From Bacillota bacterium (GTDB lineage: Bacteria > Bacillota > Clostridia > Lachnospirales > Cellulosilyticaceae), in the NCBI GenBank assembly GCA_023436395.1, contig JAEZJJ010000062.1, positions 1 to 16,689 of the forward strand: 16,689 nucleotides of DNA, written 5' to 3'. Below the pieces are notes generated by a model. It was given only the letters and a program-made list of their open reading frames with translations, did not search any database and was not told where the DNA came from. Each line of letters opens with the position of its first letter. Position 1 is the stretch's first letter. Made by a program: the position numbers and the translations under genes. Shown in pieces: positions 1-6,392 of this stretch.

Positions 1-993
1 GCTTATATAGCTAATCAAAAGGCTTATAATCCAGTAAAAAAATACCTGAAAAAAGCGTATAAGAAATTTAAGGCTACTAAGGGGGCAGATGAATTAAGAA
101 AATTACTTGATACAATCACCTATGCAGTGCATTATTCTATTGAGGATAGATTATTTAATGAAAAGATGATTATTAAGTGGCTAATAAGTGGAGTGAAAAT
201 GGGCATGAATGATGGAAGTTTTAATGCCGAGTTTACAATTGTATTTAAAGGAAAACAAGGAATAGGTAAAACAAGATGGTTTAGGGCATTAATGCCTAAG
301 GAATTTTTAGTTGACTTCTTTAAGGATGGTGTACAGTTAGATTTATCAAGTAAAGATAGCGTGATTCAAGCCACATCTTATTGGCTATGTGAATTAGGTG
401 AGCTTGGTGGAACTATGAGAAAGTCAGACCGAGACGCTCTTAAAGCATGGCTTACATCTACTCATGATGAGTTTAGGATGCCATATAGTAGAAAGGCTGA
501 GAAGTTTCCACGTAGAACATTTTTTGCGTCCACAGTTAATGATGATGAATTTTTAAGAGATGATACAGGAAATAGAAGGTTTATTGTTATTGATGTAGAA
601 GCACTTAACCACACCCATAACATTGATGTTGACCTCTTATGGGGACAGATAGTGGCAATGTATCTAAAGGGCGAGAATACTCATCTTAATCAAGAGGAAA
701 TTAAACTAAATAATGATAGAAATAAAGTTTATTTTGTTAAGTCGGATGAACAGCTTATTATTGAGGATATATTACCTCTTAATCAGCCTAAGGAGAAGTG
801 GGGGTATATTACAAGCACAGCTCTATGTAATTATTTAGAAGAAAAGCATGGGAAGAAGCTGAGTCCACAGAGAGTTGGAAGAGCATTAACTTCAATGGGA
901 TTTGAGCAACAGAATACTAAGGTTAAAAATAGTAAGACTAAAAGTAGATATTATAAACTTCCATTTATTAAGGGATATAGCATACCGTTTTAG
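1..993 (+). CDS. VirE/VapE-family P-loop replication protein, C-terminal part (5' end outside window)
   Basis: The frame is open from the first base of the window, so this is the C-terminal 330 residues of a longer protein. A GTG at 127 could be read as a start but lies inside homologous sequence and has no ribosome binding site. Visible features, numbered from base 1: a YNPVKKYL segment near residues 9-16, typical of the VirE (PF05272-type) domain; a Walker A loop GKQGIGKT at 84-91; an acidic stretch CELGEL that fits Walker B; and a conserved arginine-rich block (YSRKAEKFPRRTFFASTVN followed by DDTGNRRF) characteristic of this family. In phages these proteins act as helicase/primase-like replication initiators, often fused to an N-terminal primase domain that is not visible here. 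The tail, with GKKLSPQRVGRALTSMGF, looks like a small winged-helix DNA-binding end. Family assignment is confident; the exact biochemical role is inferred from the family. Confidence 0.9.
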   Translation, partial: AYIANQKAYNPVKKYLKKAYKKFKATKGADELRKLLDTITYAVHYSIEDRLFNEKMIIKWLISGVKMGMNDGSFNAEFTIVFKGKQGIGKTRWFRALMPKEFLVDFFKDGVQLDLSSKDSVIQATSYWLCELGELGGTMRKSDRDALKAWLTSTHDEFRMPYSRKAEKFPRRTFFASTVNDDEFLRDDTGNRRFIVIDVEALNHTHNIDVDLLWGQIVAMYLKGENTHLNQEEIKLNNDRNKVYFVKSDEQLIIEDILPLNQPKEKWGYITSTALCNYLEEKHGKKLSPQRVGRALTSMGFEQQNTKVKNSKTKSRYYKLPFIKGYSIPF

Positions 994-994
994 T

Positions 995-1250
995 GGAACA
1001 GATGGCACAGCAGAGGGACAGTGAAAAAGTGGGGTAGTGTGGCAGGGCTTATTGCTTGATGGTCAATGGGTTAGGGGGATATGGAACAGTAGGAACACTA
1101 CTATTATATAAAAGGATATATATTATATATATAGGGTATAGGGGGTGTAATAGTAACGTACACTTTGTTGATGTAATCTAGTGTTCTACTGTCCCTCCAT
1201 TGATAGTCAATGGATTGAGGAGATTTGTATAGTGTCCCATTTACTGTCCA
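995..1250. repeat. Cluster of GGRACA(G/C)T boxes in both orientations (possible origin/iteron or control region)
   Basis: Immediately after the VirE gene, without any credible ORF, there are repeated short boxes. On the + strand: GGAACAG at 995, GGGACAGT at 1015, GGAACAGT at 1083 and GGAACACT at 1092. On the - strand: the complement of ACTGTCCC (1188-1195), AGTGTTC (1180-1186), AGTGTCCC (1231-1238) and ACTGTCC (1243-1249). The pairs at 1083-1100 and 1179-1195 form a nearly perfect inverted repeat around an A+T-rich centre that contains TATATA runs. A second repeat, TTGATRGTCAATGGR, occurs at 1056-1070 and 1200-1214. Position next to a replication protein and repeated boxes flanking an A+T-rich core suggest a replication origin or a regulator binding region; this is inference. 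Confidence 0.45.
1196..1214. repeat. Perfect 8-bp hairpin inside the box cluster
   Basis: TCCATTGA, a TAG loop, then TCAATGGA form a perfect inverted repeat. It overlaps one copy of the TTGATRGTCAATGGR repeat. No run of T follows, so it does not look like a terminator; a protein-binding palindrome is more likely. Confidence 0.5.
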
Positions 1251-1264
1251 ATGGCTAAACTAGT

Positions 1265-1284
1265 AACCCAACGGATTGGGTTTT
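1265..1284 (+). terminator. Possible weak intrinsic terminator after the replication gene
   Basis: AACCCAA, loop CGGA, TTGGGTT give a 7-bp stem, followed by only a short T run before ATAAAT. It would separate the early replication gene from the late regulator genes that follow. The stem has only three G:C pairs, so termination is likely inefficient. Confidence 0.4.
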
Positions 1285-1395
1285 ATAAATAAATAGATAG
1301 GTGTGGATAATAATAAAAGAAGTCTAGATAATAGAATGAATAATGTCATTAGATGACTTACCTCATAAGTAATGAGAAAAAGATTAACTAAAATA

Positions 1396-1426
1396 GGTGA
1401 GCCACTGCCACCCAGCAGACAATGGA
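1396..1426 (+). repeat. TGAGCC...CAGCAGA motif, copy 1, next to the ribosome binding site
   Basis: TGAGCC at 1398-1403 and CAGCAGA at 1413-1419 are shared, in the same order and orientation, with a second site at 2333-2347. In this copy the motif lies directly upstream of the GGAGGG ribosome binding site of the gene at 1434, so it is in the 5' leader. The function is unknown; a leader RNA or protein-binding site is possible. The rest of 994-1433 holds only the box cluster and the weak terminator. Confidence 0.3.
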
Positions 1427-1433
1427 GGGAAAA

Positions 1434-1748
1434 ATGAATATAAAAGAATTAGACCTCAAAGCCAAGCATAACGAGCCTATGCCACAAGGATTAGCTATGT
1501 ATGAGCAGTGCTACTATATCACCTCAAGAAGCCTGTATCAGCAATACGCTACAGGGCAGATCAGCTTGTCACAGGCAAAAGAAGAAAAGGCACAAGCTAT
1601 TAAGTTATATGAGGAAGGTAAAGGCCAATATGAGCTATTCATGGGGTTGTTTGAAATAGAAGATAAATTAAAGCAGCTTAAGGCTGATGGATTTAATAGT
1701 GTATTGGAATTTGAAATACTGGATTTAATAAATGAATTGCTTAAGTAG
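1434..1748 (+). CDS. Small helical phage protein of unknown function
   Basis: This is a 104-residue, acidic, mostly helical protein. I chose the ATG at 1434 because the ribosome binding site GGAGGG (1424-1429) is 4 bases upstream; an in-frame ATG at 1422 would place that site inside the gene. The second half (QAKEEKAQAIKLYEEGKGQY and onward) has a heptad-like pattern suited to a coiled coil. It starts with a run resembling small proteins found between the replication genes and the ArpU/RinA-type regulator in Clostridia prophages. No catalytic or metal-binding motif is visible. It ends 12 bases before the regulator gene and is probably co-transcribed with it. Confidence 0.6.
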   Translation: MNIKELDLKAKHNEPMPQGLAMYEQCYYITSRSLYQQYATGQISLSQAKEEKAQAIKLYEEGKGQYELFMGLFEIEDKLKQLKADGFNSVLEFEILDLINELLK

Positions 1749-1760
1749 TAGGAGGCACCA

Positions 1761-2219
1761 ATGAAGGACAATAAATTTCAAGCAGTAGAACGTAAGTTAA
1801 GGAATTATCCTGTTTTAAAGGTAGACTTAAAGAACCTAGAAATTGATTTAGAAGAAGCTCAAGAAGTTGTAGGGATTACAGGAGAAAGTAGCAACGAAAA
1901 AGCAGGAAGCCCTACACACGCTTTTAGTAGTAGTGTAGAAAACGAAGTCATTCAAAGGCAGAAAAAAATTGAGCATATCAAGATGCAGATTAAACAAAAG
2001 GAACGTGAAATAGCTAAGATAGAAAATGTATTACAGATTCTTACAGAAAGGGAGATGATGATGGTAGAGTTTAGATATTTTAAAGATTACTCCATTAATA
2101 GAGTGTGTGAGTTATTAGAGATCACACCCACCACTTTTAGTAACAGGAAAAAGAAAATTATAGTTAAGAAATTGATGCCAAGGTTCTTTACAGATAACCT
2201 TTATAAAAAGTGTATGTAA
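1761..2219 (+). CDS. ArpU/RinA-type late transcription regulator (sigma region 4-like)
   Basis: 152 residues, with AGGAGG (1751-1756) well placed before the ATG. The N-terminal part (AVERKLRNYPVLKVDLKNLE) matches the start common to phage regulators of the ArpU/RinA/DUF1492-like group. A serine-rich linker follows, then a long coiled-coil helix at about residues 65-95 (IQRQKKIEHIKMQIKQKERE). The C-terminal part is a sigma-70 region-4-like helix-turn-helix: LTEREMMMVEFRYFKDYS, INRVCELLEI, TPTTFSNRKKKIIVKKL. Proteins of this kind, placed just before the packaging genes, activate late-gene transcription in Gram-positive phages. The position here, last gene before a 243-bp gap and the HNH/packaging region, fits that role. 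Family-level confidence is good; the regulated promoter cannot be identified from sequence alone. Confidence 0.75.
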   Translation: MKDNKFQAVERKLRNYPVLKVDLKNLEIDLEEAQEVVGITGESSNEKAGSPTHAFSSSVENEVIQRQKKIEHIKMQIKQKEREIAKIENVLQILTEREMMMVEFRYFKDYSINRVCELLEITPTTFSNRKKKIIVKKLMPRFFTDNLYKKCM

Positions 2220-2322
2220 ACTGTATAAAAGTTATATGTTTTTTAGCTTATAAGGTGTATATAGAGAGTGATAGAATAATAAAGTAGTAAAAGCTAATAT
2301 GATGTAAATTTAAATCATTAAC

Positions 2323-2359
2323 ACTCCCAAGATGAGCCCTCAGCAGAAATGTTGGGGGT
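2323..2359 (+). other. Hairpin carrying TGAGCC...CAGCAGA motif, copy 2 (candidate structured RNA or operator)
   Basis: ACTCCCAA (2323-2330) pairs with TTGGGGGT (2352-2359), an 8-bp stem with one G:U pair, closing a 21-base loop that contains the same TGAGCC and CAGCAGA elements as 1396-1426. No T run follows. A tiny ORF (ATG at 2367, 11 codons) starts 8 bases after the G run, so the G run may serve as a ribosome binding site masked by the stem. The gap 2220-2462 otherwise holds only A+T-rich sequence, in which a late promoter could lie but none is clear enough to call. Confidence 0.35.
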
Positions 2360-2462
2360 TATATTTATGTATATATTAGTGAATTTATTAAAAGTAGACT
2401 AGATGATACAAGTATAGTAAAATAAATTCAGAATATAAAGATAAATAAAAGGGAGGGGAGTT

Positions 2463-2990
2463 ATGCCACTAATTAAATGTCCTATGTGTGAAAGAGAAAT
2501 TTCATCTAATGCAGTAGCATGTCCTCACTGTGGAGAGCCAATAAAAAGAGATAATAAGGTTAGCCGCTATAATATTGTAATTAAATCATGTATAAATAAT
2601 AAAGAGTTGGTTGCTAATATATTAAAGGTAGAATTAAATTTTTCTCATAAAACTGCTTTAAAATACATAGATACTGCACCTAGTACAATAGAATGCAATT
2701 TATATCTTGAAGATGTTAATAGATTAAGTGACTTGCTAAGGGATAAAGGAGTTATTACAGAAATAAGAAAAGTTAAGCCTAAACAAAGCGGTAATACTGA
2801 AAACAAGCAAATTAGTCAGCAAGATATGTTAAAAAAGCAAGTGTTAGGTATAAATTGCCCTAATTGTAGTAGTACTAGTACAAATAAAATATCAATAACA
2901 GGTAGGGTTGCAAGTGGTCTTACTTTTGGTATTTTTAGTAGCAGTATAGGAAAAACATGGAAGTGTAATAAGTGTGGTTATAAATGGTAA
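2463..2990 (+). CDS. Zinc-ribbon protein with L7/L12 C-terminal-like central domain
   Basis: 175 residues with a strong ribosome binding site (GGGAGGGGAG) before the ATG. Three parts are visible. Residues 6-23 are a zinc ribbon (C6-C9 and C20-C23, CPMC...CPHC). Residues 36-102 follow the pattern of the ribosomal protein L7/L12 C-terminal domain: YNIVIKSCINNKELVANIL, then SHKTALKYIDTAPSTIECNL, then LSDLLRDKGVITEIRKV, which corresponds to the 'lglkeAkdlVd-aP' and 'leeaGAkvev' portions of L7/L12. After a polar linker (about 105-128), a second zinc ribbon has C132-C135 and C168-C171, ending in the CGYKW motif seen in many small ribbon proteins. The L7/L12 likeness is my own alignment by eye. Possible roles are RNA-, ribosome- or nucleic-acid-binding; none is proven. 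It is the first of several accessory genes around the HNH gene. Confidence 0.7.
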   Translation: MPLIKCPMCEREISSNAVACPHCGEPIKRDNKVSRYNIVIKSCINNKELVANILKVELNFSHKTALKYIDTAPSTIECNLYLEDVNRLSDLLRDKGVITEIRKVKPKQSGNTENKQISQQDMLKKQVLGINCPNCSSTSTNKISITGRVASGLTFGIFSSSIGKTWKCNKCGYKW

Positions 2991-3022
2991 GTACATAGAG
3001 AAGTAACAGCAGTAGGTAAGTA

Positions 3023-3361
3023 ATGAAAAAGATATGCAGTAAATGTGGTAAGACAATTGAATATAACAAAATGTGTACGTGCAGAACTAACATTACATAT
3101 AACAGAAATATTTCACCTGAGAAACGTAAATTTTATTCATCATATGCTTGGCAGAAATTACGGAACAGAAAAGTAAAAGAACATCCTTATTGTGAGAGAT
3201 GTTGGCACAAGTACAAAATAATCACTACTGAGAATTTGCAAGGTCACCATATTAAGTCGTTTAAGGATTATCCAGAGTTGAGATTAGATGAGAATAATAT
3301 TGTAGTGTTATGTAGGGGGTGTAATTTGCAGATTGGCGATAAAAATATAAAAGACTGGTAA
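3023..3361 (+). CDS. HNH endonuclease (packaging-associated)
   Basis: 112 residues. An N-terminal cysteine cluster (C5, C8, C18, C20) is followed by the HNH core: YAWQKLRNRKVKEHPYCERC (C57, C60), then LQGHHIKSF with the double His at 75-76, then LDENNIVVLCRGC (N92, C97, C100). The residue after the last CxxC, usually His in this family, is Asn (CRGCN). HNH proteins of this type lie beside the terminase genes in HK97-like phages and stimulate cleavage of concatemeric DNA at cos. Here the expected neighbour terS is displaced by 2.6 kb of cargo, and a decayed second copy of this gene's 3' end lies at 3791-3872. The start ATG at 3023 has a modest AGGTAAG site. Confidence 0.85.
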   Translation: MKKICSKCGKTIEYNKMCTCRTNITYNRNISPEKRKFYSSYAWQKLRNRKVKEHPYCERCWHKYKIITTENLQGHHIKSFKDYPELRLDENNIVVLCRGCNLQIGDKNIKDW

Positions 3362-3386
3362 ATATGAATTTGATGGGAGAAATCTT

Positions 3387-3734
3387 ATGTTTAACGAAGT
3401 TTGCATATATGAAGCTAAATTAACAAAATTAGATGAAATTGAAGAATTAATGAAAGAAGTTGCTGCATTTTACTCAGAGCAGGAAGGAGTCATAGAAGTT
3501 CATTACATTAAACGTACTCATAGACAGAAAGATTTTAATGCAGTAAAAGAAGGTGAATTACCTATACGCCTTACAAAAAATGTGGGTAAAGTAACCTATG
3601 TACTGTACTGGGTTTTGGAAAATGAAGAGGTTCATGCTAGAGTATCAAAACTTGGTATAGAGAAGTTTTATAAACGTTGGAATCGTTGTTTAACAACAAT
3701 GCCTAAAATAATATTGGGTGAAAATATTGTATAA
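3387..3734 (+). CDS. ABM-fold (antibiotic biosynthesis monooxygenase-like) small protein
   Basis: 115 residues, GGGAG ribosome binding site 8 bases before the ATG. The N-terminal half, VCIYEAKLTKLDEIEELMKE followed by VAAFYSEQEGVIEVHYIKR, has the beta-alpha-beta pattern of the dimeric alpha/beta barrel (ABM, PF03992-type) fold: a strand, a helix with spaced hydrophobics, then 'qeGvi...y'. The C-terminal part (VTYVLYWVLENEEVHARVSK) fits the later strands and helix. Members act on quinones, haem or small aromatic molecules, but many are uncharacterised; no specific substrate can be named. It has no phage function that I know of, and lies between the HNH gene and a relict HNH tail, so it looks like a gene captured by recombination. 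Confidence 0.6.
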   Translation: MFNEVCIYEAKLTKLDEIEELMKEVAAFYSEQEGVIEVHYIKRTHRQKDFNAVKEGELPIRLTKNVGKVTYVLYWVLENEEVHARVSKLGIEKFYKRWNRCLTTMPKIILGENIV

Positions 3735-3790
3735 CAATCTATGCGGTGTATCCCGTATTTAAGCATGTGGATAAAAATCAATTTATCTCT

Positions 3791-3872
3791 TAGTTGAAAC
3801 TTAGATAATGTGGCTGTACTTTTTAGAGTGTGTAACTTGCAAGTAGGGGATAGTAGTGTGGTGGATTGGTAG
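3791..3872 (+). pseudogene. Relict 3' end of a second HNH endonuclease gene
   Basis: Reading from 3801 gives LDNVAVLFRVCNLQVGDSSV then VDW and a stop. This matches the end of the HNH gene at 3023-3361 (NNIVVLCRGCNLQIGDKNIK, DW, stop), including CNLQ, GD and the terminal DW. One zinc cysteine is changed to Phe and the following Gly to Val. Just upstream, TAGTTGAAACTTAGAT resembles the GAGTTGAGATTAGAT of the intact gene but with one extra base, so the frame is broken. No start or upstream domain remains. The divergence suggests an old duplication or recombination with a related phage, with the ABM-like gene between the two copies. Confidence 0.75.
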
Positions 3873-3909
3873 TATTATCATTATTGTGAGCTTATGAAGA
3901 ATAGGGGAT

Positions 3910-5298
3910 ATGATGGTGGAGAATCAAGATATTTTTAACTGTATAGATAAATGTTTAAGTGGAGGGTTGAATCGTGGCTTAATGCATACTCAGAAAAATG
4001 TGGTTATGCCAGTATTAGAATTATTAGGATATGAAGGCAGTGAGTTAAGAGAACTATATAGAGAAGATAAAAAAAGTATTGTGTTAACCACAGAGGATAA
4101 TTCATTAAGTATACTGATTAATAATGTTAAAAGTATTATTTCAATACAAGATATTGAAAAAGCAATATCAAGTCTAAGTGAAAATACTACGTGGGTAATT
4201 ATTACTAATGGTGAAAGATATATATTAATAAATAATGATATTAAGATTAAGGATATAGAGGGGGCTACTTTAAGGGATCGCGTGGTATTTGACGAGGTTA
4301 AGCGTAAAAAAACAGGAGAAAAGGCTTTTATTAAGTATATGAGTAGGGAAAATATATTTACAAATAGAACAACAATGTATTTTGTAAATATTGCTCAATT
4401 CAAAGCTATAAAGTATCCTGGTAAGGATAGTGCAAGTTGGTTGCAATACCAAAGTACATTGCGGTCATTTGCTGATTATTTAATTAGGTTATATGGAGAG
4501 TATAGGGGATTAAATAATATTGACTTTTCTATGACTAAGGATTTTTGGAAAACAAAGGTATTACATACTACAGAAAATCTTTCATTAAGGACATGTCAAA
4601 AAGATGTTAGATATATTACATCTATGGTAAAAACATTAGATAAATATTCGTATATTAAGAATAGTAATTTCCAGCATAGTATAGATGAGGAAGTTAAGAA
4701 ATTATATTTAGAAACAGTTCCAATTAAGGATCAAAAGCCGTTTGAACTTAATGAAAAATTAGTGAAAAAGGCATTGAGTGAATTGGGGACCAGAAAAAAC
4801 AGTAACAGAAATAAAGCAATATTCCTATTAAATTTATATTGTGGATTAAGTATTAATGAAATTGTTGCATTAAAATGGCGTAATCTAGAAGACAATAAGT
4901 ATTTAAAGTTGAACAATAGAAGATTGTATTTGCCTTACAAAATTCAACAATATATTTTGGCGTTAAAAGAAGAGAATATTAAAATCAATAGTGAGTATAT
5001 TTTTGTAGGATATTATGAAGGAAAGTACAATGCTATTAATTCAACCACTATAGGGAGAATATATAGAGATATTAGTAAGAATGCTCAATGGGATGATTGT
5101 TGCCCAGAAAATATTACTACAGAACTGATTCGAAAGTTATTTGACAGTGGATATGCTATAGAAGAAATTTCATATTTGACAGGCAAGAGAATAGATGCTT
5201 TGTCAACTTACATTACTGAGGATATGATAATGAATAATGTTGACCTATCTCGTGATCATGCAAAGCGTGTACATCCATTTCAACAAGTACTTAATTGA
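3910..5298 (+). CDS. Degenerate restriction-type nuclease domain fused to degenerate tyrosine recombinase
   Basis: 462 residues. Residues 20-110 resemble the N-terminal domain of type I restriction R subunits (HSDR_N-like): NVVMPVLELLGYEGSE, then KSIVLTTEDNSLSILINNVK, then TWVIITNGERYILIN. The acidic residues expected at the PD-(D/E)XK core are missing: the D position reads V58 and the ExK position reads NVK at 72-74. Residues 175-260 look like a SAM-like core-binding domain (LQYQSTLRSFADYLIRLYGE). Residues 280-440 follow the tyrosine recombinase catalytic fold (LNLYCGLSINEIVALKWRNL ... IRKLFDSGYAIEEISYLTG ... STYIT). Of the catalytic set, the first Arg is Ser314 (GLS for GLR), the box II His is Glu405, Arg408 is kept, the LGH His is Gly425 and Tyr434 is kept. 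Both halves therefore look catalytically dead. The downstream ATG at 3913 has better spacing to the GGGG at 3904. It is in late-operon orientation, not an integrase position. Confidence 0.65.
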   Translation: MMVENQDIFNCIDKCLSGGLNRGLMHTQKNVVMPVLELLGYEGSELRELYREDKKSIVLTTEDNSLSILINNVKSIISIQDIEKAISSLSENTTWVIITNGERYILINNDIKIKDIEGATLRDRVVFDEVKRKKTGEKAFIKYMSRENIFTNRTTMYFVNIAQFKAIKYPGKDSASWLQYQSTLRSFADYLIRLYGEYRGLNNIDFSMTKDFWKTKVLHTTENLSLRTCQKDVRYITSMVKTLDKYSYIKNSNFQHSIDEEVKKLYLETVPIKDQKPFELNEKLVKKALSELGTRKNSNRNKAIFLLNLYCGLSINEIVALKWRNLEDNKYLKLNNRRLYLPYKIQQYILALKEENIKINSEYIFVGYYEGKYNAINSTTIGRIYRDISKNAQWDDCCPENITTELIRKLFDSGYAIEEISYLTGKRIDALSTYITEDMIMNNVDLSRDHAKRVHPFQQVLN

Positions 5299-5312
5299 TG
5301 TTAGAGTATTAG

Positions 5313-5402
5313 AAGTAAGAATCCCCCTACTCATTGAACTAAAATATAAACTTATACTCAAGACCACGTGCCCCCAACAAGAGACACAAAATGCCTAAAA
5401 TG
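5313..5402 (+). other. C-rich gap resembling an HNH-terS intergenic/cos segment
   Basis: Between the fusion gene and the lipoprotein, this otherwise A+T-rich stretch carries the tracts TCCCCCTACTCATTGAACTA (5322-5341) and GACCACGTGCCCCCAAC (5363-5379), followed by CACAAAATGCC. From general recall, the gap between HNH and terS in many cos-type Gram-positive phages has this kind of C-rich sequence. If so, this is the original left flank of terS, and the lipoprotein gene was inserted between it and terS. There is no direct evidence for a cleavage site. Confidence 0.25.
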
Positions 5403-5461
5403 AAAAATTTCTATATGCCGTAGAATTAGACAAATTAGAATTTGACGAGGAGGCGTGAGAT

Positions 5462-5863
5462 ATGAAAAAGATTTTGTCAATTGTATTGTCATTGACCGTA
5501 GTGTTCGCATTGACTGGTTGCGGACAAGCAAAGATAGACTATGGAACTTCGGAACTATATACTCAGGATGAACGAGAAACTGCGATTCAAGTAATTAAGG
5601 AAGAGTTCAACTCATGGGAAAGCTGTAAACTCTATTCTATCAGCTATACATCGGACGAAAGATGCCAGAGCGAATTGGATGATTGCAATGCCCTTGCACC
5701 AGAAGGTACGGTGTATGATGAATGTATTGTTTTTGATTCTCGATTCCGTTCTCCTATTTTTGGTAATCCAACATTGGCCGCTAACAGTGTATATTGTTGG
5801 AGTTGGTATTTGGTTCGCACAGAAAATGGAGATTGGGAACTTTTGACTTGGGGAGCTGCATAA
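5462..5863 (+). CDS. Small lipoprotein (cargo), unrelated to virion assembly
   Basis: 133 residues with GAGGAGG 9 bases before the ATG. The N-terminus is a lipoprotein signal peptide: MKK, a hydrophobic core to about residue 16, and the lipobox LTGC with the lipidated Cys at 19. The mature part (IDYGTSELYTQDERETAIQV, EEFNSWESCKLYSISYTSDE, DECIVF, NGDWELLTWGAA) resembles a family of small lipoproteins common in gut Clostridia whose function I do not know. By hand count it is about 40% G+C, clearly higher than the neighbouring genes, and uses more GCC/CGG-like codons, which suggests transfer from another genome. It would sit on the outer face of the host membrane, as do lysogenic-conversion or superinfection-exclusion lipoproteins; that role is inference. 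Confidence 0.75.
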   Translation: MKKILSIVLSLTVVFALTGCGQAKIDYGTSELYTQDERETAIQVIKEEFNSWESCKLYSISYTSDERCQSELDDCNALAPEGTVYDECIVFDSRFRSPIFGNPTLAANSVYCWSWYLVRTENGDWELLTWGAA

Positions 5864-5921
5864 ATCCCAAGTTATCATTCCTATTAATAGTACATAACAG
5901 AATTGAAAGAAGGTGACAATC

Positions 5922-6392
5922 ATGGCTCGGCCAACAAAAAGCATAACAACAAGAACAGGACATATGAGTAAAAATGAAATAGATACAAGACTAGAATATG
6001 AAGCAAAGCTCAGGGGTGAGTCTGATAAAATCAGGCCACCTTCTTTTTTATCTAAAGAGCAGAAAAAGTTGTTCAAGGGTATAGTAGATTACCTCACTCC
6101 ATCAGGAATTTTAGGTAATATAGATGTTCATGTGCTAACACATACTGCAATTACAATAGATAGAATAAATGAATGTGAAAGGCAGTTAAATGAGAATGGC
6201 CTTTTAGATGAAGAAGGAAAGCCTCGTGCTTATCTAAAGATGAAATCTAATTATATGAAGGAGTTTTTCAGGCTCTGCAACGAGCTAAGCCTCAGCCCTC
6301 AGTCGAGAGCTAGACTTGCCAATATTAATGTTGGTGTGGAAAAAGAGAAACAAGATCCATTACTTAGAATCATTCAAGGGGGTGGTGGGTAA
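5922..6392 (+). CDS. terS: Terminase small subunit, P27 family
   Basis: 156 residues from the ATG at 5922, which has AGAAGGTGA (5909-5915) at good spacing; the GTG at 5913 lies inside that site. Family landmarks are MARPTKSITTRTGHMSKNEI, then LRGESDKIRPPSFLSKEQKK, then GILGNIDVHVLTHTAITIDR, CNELSLSPQSRARLANINVG and the closing DPLLRII. The product recognises the packaging site and presents DNA to the large subunit. Its stop codon overlaps the presumed first codon of terL (TAATA), so the two are translationally coupled. Confidence 0.93.
   Translation: MARPTKSITTRTGHMSKNEIDTRLEYEAKLRGESDKIRPPSFLSKEQKKLFKGIVDYLTPSGILGNIDVHVLTHTAITIDRINECERQLNENGLLDEEGKPRAYLKMKSNYMKEFFRLCNELSLSPQSRARLANINVGVEKEKQDPLLRIIQGGGG
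6377..6385 (+). promoter_or_regulatory. Ribosome binding site of terL that fixes an AUA start
   Basis: AGGGGGTGG lies at the very end of terS, with 6 bases to the ATA at 6392. There is no ATG, GTG or TTG in the terL frame between its upstream stop (6365-6367) and the GTG at 6551. The site therefore points to ATA as the initiation codon. Confidence 0.55.

Noticed and set aside
127..993. GTG at 127 as the start of the VirE-family gene
   Set aside because: The frame is open to the window edge and the upstream residues (YNPVKKYL) belong to the conserved domain, so the gene is simply cut by the window.
2323..2359. Hammerhead ribozyme, suggested by GATGAG and GAAA near each other
   Set aside because: The CUGA part of the core is absent, stem II would be almost unpaired, and the second copy of the motif lacks GAAA.
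3910..5298. The phage's own integrase
   Set aside because: Catalytic Arg and both His positions are changed, the gene lies in the late operon far from lysogeny genes, and no attachment site is visible beside it.
5612..6076. 154-codon open frame on the - strand across the lipoprotein and terS start
   Set aside because: It lies over two well-supported + strand genes, spans their gap, has no ribosome binding site and no recognisable sequence.
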